Shown here: piece after piece, positions 56,638 through 64,000 of the stretch
How positions within the stretch are numbered: the stretch's first letter is position 1
How the letters are laid out: each line of letters starts with the position of its first letter
Origin: Rhyacophila brunnea
Taxonomy: Eukaryota > Arthropoda > Insecta > Trichoptera > Rhyacophilidae
DNA length: 64,000 nucleotides
NCBI GenBank assembly: GCA_022495005.1
Contig: JAGYXB010001996.1
Location: forward strand, 1,736,001-1,800,000
Direction: 5' to 3'
The notes under the pieces: generated by a model
Databases searched by the model: none
Seen by the model: the letters and a program-made list of their open reading frames with translations, nothing else
What the model was told of the DNA's origin: nothing
Translations under genes and position numbers: made by a program

Positions 56638-57078
56638 CTTCTTTTTATAGACGAAGAATGATAAAGTAGTTGCTGTGTATGTTTTCGTTTGTTCGTTGTA
56701 ATCTATATTCGTGACGTATTTCTTTGTGATCAAGTGCAGCAGAAGGGGCGTTACGAACGTAAAGAATCCTACGATGCTACAAACTAATATGATCACCGGT
56801 GTACTGCCAAATTCAGCTGACTTGGTGTATAGAATTGGTTGTGCAACCAATCCCATTATACTTGAACTCAACGAAAACACTTTCACGCCGCGAATTTGAG
56901 AGGACAGAGTGCCGACGTAAATATTTTCTGTATCTGCTTGTGGAGTTTTAATATCATTTTGTGAATAATGTCGTAACCTACAAAATAGGTTATTTTGAAA
57001 TTCATTCTTCAATTTCACTGTTAGATTATCGCACTTGGAAAATGATCTCAGGTATAGTACAGCCCCTGACCGAAACAT
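56638..57078 (-). CDS. TMEM70: TMEM70 homologue, exon 1
   Basis: TMEM70 is a mitochondrial inner-membrane protein with two helices that assists assembly of ATP synthase and complex I. The exon starts at ATG (57078-57076) and ends AAG|gtaaat, phase 0. Residues 1-40 (MFRSGAVLYLRSFSKCDNLT onward, rich in Arg, Ser and Leu, almost no acid) fit a mitochondrial presequence. IYVGTLSSQIRGVKVFSLSS opens the conserved domain; helix 1 covers about SSSIMGLVAQPILY and helix 2 VIILVCSIVGFFTFVTPLLL, followed by HLITKKYVTNIDYNEQTKTY and TATTLSFFVYKKK. With exon 2 the protein is 215 residues, a normal insect length. Confidence 0.92.
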
Positions 57079-57810
57079 TGCGATATATTTGTTGAAACAG
57101 GATTTTTTTAAATTTTTATTCCTAGACTGACATAACCTCTCGATTATATTTTTGTTAGCACTTTTTCAGTCTTCTCGGAAGTTTGTGATTTTTTGAACTG
57201 TCACTTTATGGAGTTGGTACCATTGATTTTTTTGACAAAGCTGCCAGATTTTGGAAATAGTTTTCCTTAAGCTCCATTTGTTTTCTACGCAATATGATCA
57301 TTTAAATTTAAATCGCTACAGTTTTATCTAGTCACTAGAATATGTACCTAGTTTTCTTATTAATAAGTATTACCACACTTTGTGTGCATGATATGTGACC
57401 AAAGACATTGGTCTAATCTCTTTGTATCTGACCGTGTCTTTATGGTGTCACGTTGTTATATTTTTTGTCATAAGATGTCAGGCATAGGCTGTGTTAGATA
57501 AGACCCATCTCGTGTAATTTTGTATCAATAATCATTATTTCATCAATAAAGTTCCATCGTTTTACAATAGATGTCTATATCAGTATACCACATACACAGA
57601 ACAGATGAGTACCCTAACCACATACAATACATGAAATACAATAACAATATCATAAATTACATTACAATACAATATTATTATTTTTAATATTTTTTTAAAT
57701 ATTGTACTTATACCTAAGTATTATAAAAAATGATAAATCGGTAATATAAAATTAATAAGAAAATCCGAGATTTTCATAATGTTTTAATATGTACTGGTAC
57801 CAGTGGTACC
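57079..57810. other. TMEM70 upstream region; no feature recognised
   Basis: The TMEM70 promoter should lie here. I see no clear TATA box or initiator, and no other gene. Confidence 0.4.
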
Positions 57811-57965
57811 TATAGGTAAATCTTTCTACAGTGGCACCATAGGGGATTCGCGCGTCTATTGAATTGCTTGCGACAATGCCTGTTTCAATGCTAGCAAACA
57901 ATACCACTACACTGCAAGCCGCATTTGCCGTACCCATGGTGCCACTGTAAAACGATTTACCTATA
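57811..57965. mobile_element. Short foldback element
   Basis: TATAGGTAAATC, then TACAGTGGCACCAT on the left pair with ATGGTGCCACTGTA and GATTTACCTATA on the right, with a few unpaired bases between the blocks. The core CAGTGGCACCAT looks like a hAT end, but pairing runs past it, so the true limits are unclear. 155 bp. Confidence 0.65.
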
Positions 57966-58393
57966 CCTTACCAGGGAATATAAAAATAATGGGAGGTGGA
58001 TCCATTCAATAAATAATTCTTTGTGGGACTAGAAGAGGGAAGGGAAGGAGCATTACGATGAGACTGGGTTACATTAGTAAGATTATCGTTATTTATTATC
58101 TATGTTTATCGTGAGCGCTACAAATGTAATGCTTCAAATACACTCTATGACGATCGGTCATATATATGTCGAAAAACTCGTTTCTTATGTTGGCGTCCTG
58201 TGTCACAGGGTGTCACAGAGTGTAAATACGATGTCATAGCTGTCATACAATATGTATGTATAAATGTCGGAATGGCATAGATTTGATCATAGACACTAAA
58301 ACGCTCTTAGCATATATGTGCCCGATCGTCATATAGTCTATTTGAACCTTAAACACGGAAAACAAACAGTTGCCTTTCCCAATAGGTACCTAA

Positions 58394-58832
58394 AGCGTCA
58401 ATTACATTGAGCTTTTTTACGAGCTGTTTATTGGCGAATTTAAAAGCGGGCGGTTCAGCTACTGCGATTTGATGATTACACACAAAACTTTCCATTCGCT
58501 GATAAGCCACAAGCCAGCGAGCGATTTTGACGGAACGTAGTTCGTTTTTTTACCGGGAGGTCGCTACGCTCCATAACAATGTTTCCATTAAACGTCAAAA
58601 AGGTAAATTTCAAAATGAGTAGTTCGTTTTTCCACCACCATCGCTCTACTGCGGAGACGCAGTAAGCCCACACGCCGGCGTGTGTGAAAAGTTGACCGGC
58701 TTTCAACTTTTCTCGGTGGAGTGTTTACAACCTGCTTATTAGCTTATTCGATGATTACACTGGGCGAATTTACAGGCAGATTATAAATTTGCCAATAATC
58801 AGCTCGTAAAAAAGCTCAATGTAATTGACGCT
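58394..58832. mobile_element. Harbinger-like MITE with arms of about 45 bp
   Basis: TAA at 58391-58393 and 58833-58835. Ends AGCGTCAATTACATTGAGCT continue TTTTTACGAGCTG and TTATTGGC on both sides. The middle is GC-richer (CCGGGAGGTCGCTACGC, CACACGCCGGCGTGTGTG). 439 bp, non-coding. Confidence 0.85.
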
Positions 58833-58835
58833 TAA

Positions 58836-61305
58836 ATGAAAATTCCGGATTCCTGAAATATTGTTGTTTTAAATCAGTGGCCCACAACATATTTGACAGA
58901 AGGGCCGCAGTGGATGCATATTATGTTGAAAAATAATGATATTTATTATACTACCTACTGATAAATCCAGGGTTCCGGTCTAGCTCAGACAAAGTTCAAT
59001 TCGAACCCTGGTATCACAATTTTTAGTTAGTAACTGGTAAACTGTCCTTTTTTTTATCTTTAGTATGGTTTTTTTTTAGGATTTGGGCTGGGCAAAATAA
59101 CGCACCGGAATTAGTTTTATAACGGCAGGGTATATTTACGTGGGTGTTATATAATTATTACATTGTTTTATAATTTGTTTTACGGAGGACAAAATTTCGT
59201 GAGTTCATTGCTTGACTGTTTTCCGACACTGACGCCATCTTGAAAATCGCTTTCAACGGTTTTTTTTCAAGGCGACGTTGCAATATCTCCAACGGTCAAA
59301 TTATGGCATTGTTGCCATTCAGCATATTATTTTCTAACAACTCTTTTTCTTCTCCTTGCACTATCTAACATTCCTCTCTCTCAATTACAATACAAGTTAT
59401 TTTTCCCATTCATTCTTTATACATGGTATTGCAATTTATTGGCGTTTTGTCTACACATTCTACTGACATGTTTCACACATTATTGTTAGCGACAGTTGGT
59501 CACTTTTTATACTGTTTAAGGGGTGAAGCCCAATTTCATTCGTCGTCTCGCATACTTTCTTATTTGTTCACACCTGGTCTTCCACGAACCGTGTCCTCAG
59601 CCTCAAAGACACGGGCCGTGGGACTTATTTCTGGAAAGAAACGTCCCTCTGGGTGGTCAAGGGTGCGGCTCGGTGCAGTTTATTTGACTACGAGGCCAAG
59701 GGCGTGTTCAGGCCACTCTACACCCCTAAAAGGTACTCTAGGTATAAGACCCGAAGTCCGAGGTCGTGACAATTCGACCTCTCTGGATTTTGGCGTGAAC
59801 ATAATCCTTGGTCTCAAATAGGCCACCGTTCCCACCACTTGACAAACCGTTGGGTATAGGAATATCGTATACAGTGTTTAGTTTTACATTTATTTTAATT
59901 ACTTTTGGTTTAATAATGACTCATATATTCCAGCCTCGGAATGTTTACTTTAATCAGGTTTCTATTATTCTATTCAGTATTCTACAAGTTATTTCGTCAA
60001 TAGACTTCTCCAGAATCAGAGTGTCTAAGGTCTAGGCGTTCGTTCTAGAGGGTGACACGATCGGGGCTATGACTCGCCACATCCAACCTATTTAGACCGT
60101 GAGTCGCGAATCTCAGGAACCGGAAAGGGAGGCAGACGTCATCTCGGCCTGTAATCAAGCATCACTCCTAAAGGACCGATGTAGACACCAGCATGCGCCT
60201 TTTTAGTCCGCCCAATCGAGGAGAGGGTTATTACCAATGCATTGGTCGCAATCCATGGGTTTAGACGGGACTTCCAGTTCGCTCGGGTGACGATACATAT
60301 ACATGCATTCGTTTACATATTTATATATTTCCAGATCTACTAAAGATCTGGCAAATACAACAGAGAAATTCAAATCGAACTTAATTCGCAGGTAGGCTAT
60401 CAGGGTGTCGGATTATATGTTTTATTAAGCCATATCGTGTGATCAGTGGACTCGCTTATCCGTCCGAATTTAATATGCAGGCATCAGTTAGACCGATGTG
60501 AGAATTGCAAACTAATTTATTCCCCCTTTCTACGGCATCGGCTCTCATCTGATCACGTGGCCACACGTCTTACCCTCTGATAGTCTAGAAGATACCTATT
60601 ATAATAGTTACCTATTGAACCTAAATAGATACTAAAAGGAATCTAGCTTAATATTCTAATTTAACATCTAATCGTGGGACAATTACTTGCTTACCTAGTT
60701 TTAACTTGTGGTTTATGCATAATATTATTAATGTTATATCTAAATTAAGTATATATATATTTTTTTAACTAACAAGTAGGTATCGTCTTGACGATCTCAG
60801 TATGGTTTCTTTGATATTATTTATATGGGTATCAGATGGTGAATATTGTTTATTTTTCTTTGTTTTCACGGCCGAACAATCCTGTCAATATCTAGCTCGT
60901 GATACTGGGAGGTTGTCGGCGCAAATGGGCGTATTTTTTTTTTCAGGTCATCCACATATACAGCCTGTGGTTTTGGTCGTAATATGTGGGTCCGGATGCA
61001 TGTTCATAAAGTTAAGTATTAGCAGAATATATTATTTTATCATAATTCTAAGTTTAATCGCCTTTCGTTCCCGCGCGTGACGTCTTACGACACTATGCAA
61101 GAGTCCGCATTTATTTTCGTAAAATTTGTTAAGTTTATATTATATTATGCTGATATAGTAATAAGTTTGTTTCTGATCTTCCTCGTGCGCGGCGTCCTAC
61201 GCCACAACACGAGGGTCCGGGTTTTATATTTTATGTGGTTACATACAATACGTATCGCGTCTTTCGTTTCTTTTTATTTCTTATTTTTTTTATTACTCGT
61301 TTTTG
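58836..61305. other. No gene recognised; possible 3' flank of the retroelement
   Basis: About 2.5 kb. A possible tRNA-like remnant (minus-strand GGGTTCGAATT near 58997-59007) is too weak to call. The plus-strand ORFs (59423-59821, 60802-61080, 61077-61418) show no family and the last overlaps a better minus-strand ORF. If the element to the right has a 3' terminal repeat it should be here, but without the other repeat I cannot define it. Confidence 0.4.
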
Positions 61306-61309
61306 TTAG

Positions 61310-62284
61310 TTATTTCGTACGTGTTTCAGTGACCTTTTGGTACGTCGATTCACGTATAACGGTCCGCAGGGAAAAACGTTTCGGCAGTCGGCGCCTCCCG
61401 CTACGTCTAAGTTCTTGAGGGTTTAGGTCGACAGACCTATGTCTTGTAACCACCCTTTCATTGTCCGCAGGTGTGTTAACTGTCGGATCATTTCCAGCTG
61501 AGGGGGGTGAGAGAGGCCTTCTAGCACGCCCCTTCTTTCCGCTCCTAGGGCATTTAAGTGGCTTTTTGATAAGTTGGTGTTCGACTTCTGTTGAAGGCGT
61601 CCCCTGAACGAAAGTATCTAACACGTTTTCGATCCTATCGTACGTCACCTTGGCAACGTCGATCATCGAATCAGCTTCGCAGGGCACAGACGTCGTTGAT
61701 TTAGCACCTTGTCGTTTCTTTCTTTTCTTCGCTCCCTTAAGAGCGACCGGCAATGCTCTTGGCAAGCCTCCTGTTATCTCCTGTTCCACTCGTGACGGGT
61801 CGCTTTCAGGTCGGTCGTGTTGCGATGACGTATTCGGAGAGTGATCAATTCTCATGTCTACATCAGGCGTCTTTGACCCGAGTTGTTCTAGGACGTCGTC
61901 TCGAAGGTTGGGGCTTAGAGGAGGCGGTACCCTGGGCTCCATCGGATCGCTACATATTTCATCACGTAATTCCTTATTACTAACACTTCTTGTATCATTT
62001 AAATCCGCAGGTAATCGCTCACATTCTGTACATAACACATCTATTTTATTTATTTCCACACCGTAAAAGTCACTCTTACAAGTCGCACATACGTTATTCG
62101 TTACCCTATTTATTTTTTTAATAGGTCTATTTTTATTCTCCTTATATGCTAAATGAGTTTTATTAAAGTCATTTATCTCGTTAAGAACGTTCCTGTTTAT
62201 TTCGTTCTTAGTAATAATACTTCCCGGTAATTCCGGCGTATTTGTGGTGTAGAGTAAATCAGCTGTCTTACGTTGTAAGGGCAT
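61310..62284 (-). CDS. Unknown retroelement ORF with zinc-ribbon-like motif
   Basis: 324 residues in the -1 frame relative to the gag-like ORF upstream, joined at an A9 run (62285-62293). Seen: C66-A-T-C69, 15 residues, C85-T-E-C88, a likely metal-binding site; then Pro/Ser/Asp-rich linker; basic patches KGAKKRKKRQGAK, RSGKKGRARR and RRSGRRRLPKR suited to nuclear or nucleic-acid binding. The first Met follows the A run directly, so it could start alone or be read by frameshifting. I do not recognise it. It is not a protease, RT or integrase. A conserved open frame of this length in a decaying element suggests past function. Confidence 0.5.
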   Translation of the reverse strand: MPLQRKTADLLYTTNTPELPGSIITKNEINRNVLNEINDFNKTHLAYKENKNRPIKKINRVTNNVCATCKSDFYGVEINKIDVLCTECERLPADLNDTRSVSNKELRDEICSDPMEPRVPPPLSPNLRDDVLEQLGSKTPDVDMRIDHSPNTSSQHDRPESDPSRVEQEITGGLPRALPVALKGAKKRKKRQGAKSTTSVPCEADSMIDVAKVTYDRIENVLDTFVQGTPSTEVEHQLIKKPLKCPRSGKKGRARRPLSPPSAGNDPTVNTPADNERVVTRHRSVDLNPQELRRSGRRRLPKRFSLRTVIRESTYQKVTETRTK

Positions 62285-63261
62285 TTTTTTTTATCCGAAG
62301 TTCCCGTGTGTCGTGGAGATAATTCCCCCCGCACTCTTGCGTTAACGCTGCCGTTGCCTCCCCGCCCAGTACGATGAGATGCATAAAATGATCGTACGCG
62401 GTGTTTATTTGAAATGATATCGTTATATTTTCTTCCCATATCCAACATATCATTATAAATATTATTTCTGGTTTGTTCCGACTTATTTAATTGAGCCGGT
62501 GTAATACAGAGTTTATCAATAACAGTTTTGCCAGTGTCAGCGTTAAATCTACTTACGGTTTTTACTGGTGTCTCTGCTGTTTTTACTGCTTGTCGATGGA
62601 TCCTCGTATTTTTAATCTCACAAACATTCATCGCCATTTTAGACACAGTATTTATTATTTTATTACTACTAATTATATGTACAGCTTTGATTGGCTCGCC
62701 CTGCGGTTGTTTTCCAACTTTTCTATACCGGCGTGCGGCAATATTTATATTGTTTAGCTTGAATATGGCTAAAGTTTTATTCAGAATCGGTCGGAAAAAA
62801 CCACCAGGCGGTGCGTCACGAATACTTTTTTTTAATATAGACGCTACATTTACAGCCCCTAGGAGAGGGTCCTGTTTCATAACTTTTTCAGCTATCGGAA
62901 GGATGTCCTGACTAACGTTACACTTCTTTCCACTTTTGAACACAGGTTTTTGCACAAGCACTTGAAGAGAGTCCTGCGCGACGGTACCTTTGCCAGTGCC
63001 GTATGCAGCACGTCGACTGCCATCTGCGAGCCTCAGACGGTGGTCGGGTTCTGCATCTAATCTTCATTCCCTCGGTGTCTCCTGTGTTCGCTGGATCCTT
63101 CGTTTCAGTACCTCGCACTCGGAATGTTCATGATACTCAGGGCAATAGTAACACTTCCGAGCTCCGTTAGCATTTGAGTAACTTCCACGGCCCCTAGTTC
63201 CAAATGAACCCCGTCGAGGGTATTGGCCTCTATACCCGTAACTCGTCTGAGCCGGCGGTGC
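62197..63261 (-). pseudogene. Continuation of gag-like ORF: CCHC-like knuckle and unknown region
   Basis: Same frame as the gag ORF, past its TAA (63262-63264). It reads QTSYGYRGQYPRRGSFGTRG, RGSYSNANGARK and the knuckle CYYCPEYHEHSEC (C-x2-C-x3-H-x4-C, one residue shorter than the usual CCHC spacing), then RRIQRTQETPRE and a TGA at 63064-63066. The frame stays open for a further 289 codons: LRLADGSRRAAYGTGKG, GAVNVASILKKSIRDAPPGG, FFRPILNKTLAIF, AVHIISSNKI and a basic end HRTGRGGNGSVNARVRGELS. No match to protease or other retroelement enzymes. Two stops in one otherwise open 1.8-kb frame mean decay or stop readthrough. Confidence 0.5.
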
Positions 63262-64000
63262 TTAATAATTAGTGGTCACTTCGTTCTCCGTTTTTGTAGC
63301 GAGTGGTGCGAGGCGTGTATGCGATACCTCGGCGGACCGTGGTTTCGCGTGTTCCCCGGTTTGTTCCATTCGTTTTGTCTGCTCGCCTCGCCACTGACAA
63401 CTGCATGTTTGAGGTGTGCTTCTTTGAGTGGTTGTTGGTACGGCGATGGTCGGGTTTGTTTTTATCATCCGTAGGTCACGAACGACTTCTAGTAGTTCTT
63501 CGAGTGTCTGCCACTTGCACGCTCCCACCCACAATTGTACTCTTTCTGTAAAAAGTTCGTAAAATATGTCGGCGAGGTCTTTACTACTTGCAGTAGGCAT
63601 TAACGCCTTGGCGAGGTCTCGCTTGTTTAAGAGGAAGGCATAAGGGTCTTCTTCAGGACGCTGTGCTGTGGTTTTCAGTTCGTCTTGTTGTTCTCTGGTC
63701 CTGGCAGGTGACTCAAAGTGACGGCGGAGTCGGTTGGTAAAGGTCTCCCACCCATCGTCTGGTCTATCCAACCGGAAGAACTCTTCGCATCCGGCCAGAA
63801 ACGTAGCCACCCTATGTTTGGGGTTACCCCCAAACGTCACTTGTAGTTCTGGCTTATGTGCCCACGGTTTATATGGTAGTTCTGGTCGGGGCACTACCAT
63901 CGGAAGTACACATGGTATACTAGGTGTGGTCACTTCGGTGCGCGGACTGTCATTAACAAATGGTCGCATTGTTTCGAAATTAGTCGCGAACGCGTTGTCC
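63262..64000 (-). CDS. Retroelement gag-like protein, partial at window edge
   Basis: Gag proteins form the particle that packages element RNA. The frame is open from the window edge (DNAFATNFETM precedes the Met at 63969), so the N-terminus probably lies outside. Seen in order: LPYKPWAHKPELQVTFGGNP, VATFLAGCEEFFRLDRPDDG, WETFTNRLRRHFESPARTRE, QRPEEDPYAFLLNKRDLAKA, ELFTERVQLWVGACKWQTLE, ELLEVVRDLRMI. The helical W..F...L..HF...R.......L....Q.P.E....F.. pattern is that of Ty3/gypsy-type retrotransposon gag domains. It stops at TAA 63262-63264, with a knuckle in the same frame just beyond. Confidence 0.7.
   Translation of the reverse strand, partial: DNAFATNFETMRPFVNDSPRTEVTTPSIPCVLPMVVPRPELPYKPWAHKPELQVTFGGNPKHRVATFLAGCEEFFRLDRPDDGWETFTNRLRRHFESPARTREQQDELKTTAQRPEEDPYAFLLNKRDLAKALMPTASSKDLADIFYELFTERVQLWVGACKWQTLEELLEVVRDLRMIKTNPTIAVPTTTQRSTPQTCSCQWRGEQTKRMEQTGEHAKPRSAEVSHTRLAPLATKTENEVTTNY

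Noticed and set aside
58968..59040. tRNA-like GGGTTCGAATT on the minus strand
   Set aside because: Only a B-box-like match; no A box at the right distance and no repeat partner.
59772..60056. TGTCAC starts on the minus strand as possible LTR ends
   Set aside because: No polypurine tract directly upstream, no partner repeat in the window, and no target duplication could be matched.
60880..60985. Minus-strand AVYVDDL, resembling an RT catalytic YVDD motif next to the gag-like element
   Set aside because: The frame is bounded by stops about 45 codons apart and none of the other RT blocks (LPQG, the upstream DLK.GY region) is present. Chance is more likely.
61077..61418. 113-residue hydrophobic plus-strand ORF
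   Set aside because: Its right part is antisense to the better supported minus-strand ORF, and T-rich sequence gives hydrophobic codons by default.
1..64000. CRISPR array, operon, bacterial or viral genome content
   Set aside because: No regularly spaced repeats or compact gene clusters; introns and eukaryotic transposons throughout.

Overview
The window reads as nuclear DNA of an insect, possibly a lepidopteran; the order is not settled by anything here. It is visibly AT-rich, has spliced metazoan genes with GT-AG introns, and is packed with insect-type repeats: mariner, RTE-like LINE 3' ends tailed with GAA or TGA repeats, a Jockey/CR1-group LINE, many short hAT-like elements with 8-bp target duplications, PIF/Harbinger-like elements with TTA/TAA duplications, TTAA-flanked elements and tRNA-derived SINEs. 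Nothing bacterial or viral-genome-like is present.

Layout. 1-25.4 kb is almost entirely repeats: a hAT-like MITE (473-923), a Harbinger derivative keeping the transposase N-terminus (3494-4604), a TCCAAGT-rich palindromic MITE (4635-4851), a decayed LINE with ORF1 and ORF2 on the minus strand (5625-9435), a three-layer nest (11536-12787), RTE fragments, SINEs, and a mariner with intact ends (22402-23696). From 25396 to 47674 runs the plus-strand gene for an UNC93-like MFSD11 protein. Five exons are seen; the first one or two coding exons, about 70 residues, were not found. Its first visible intron is 19 kb long and holds most of a family of hAT-like elements beginning CATGGCCCCCACA, several with perfect 8-bp duplications and some nested inside or around other elements. 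47.7-54 kb is AT-rich with few recognisable features.

At 55224-57078 on the minus strand lies a two-exon TMEM70 homologue, a mitochondrial inner-membrane protein linked to complex I and ATP synthase assembly. Its 1.2-kb intron carries two SINEs in opposite orientation. A short unassigned spliced ORF may lie at 54000-54344.

The right edge (61310-64000, minus strand) is part of a gag-bearing retroelement running off the window. A gag-like domain and a CCHC-like knuckle are followed in the same frame by about 290 residues that I do not recognise, interrupted by two in-frame stops. A second 324-residue ORF with a C-x2-C/C-x2-C motif lies in the -1 frame, joined across an A9 run. No protease, reverse transcriptase or integrase is seen. 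This is the best candidate for something undescribed. The host genes show no functional link to each other; the shared theme is repeated, datable insertion of transposons into transposons.
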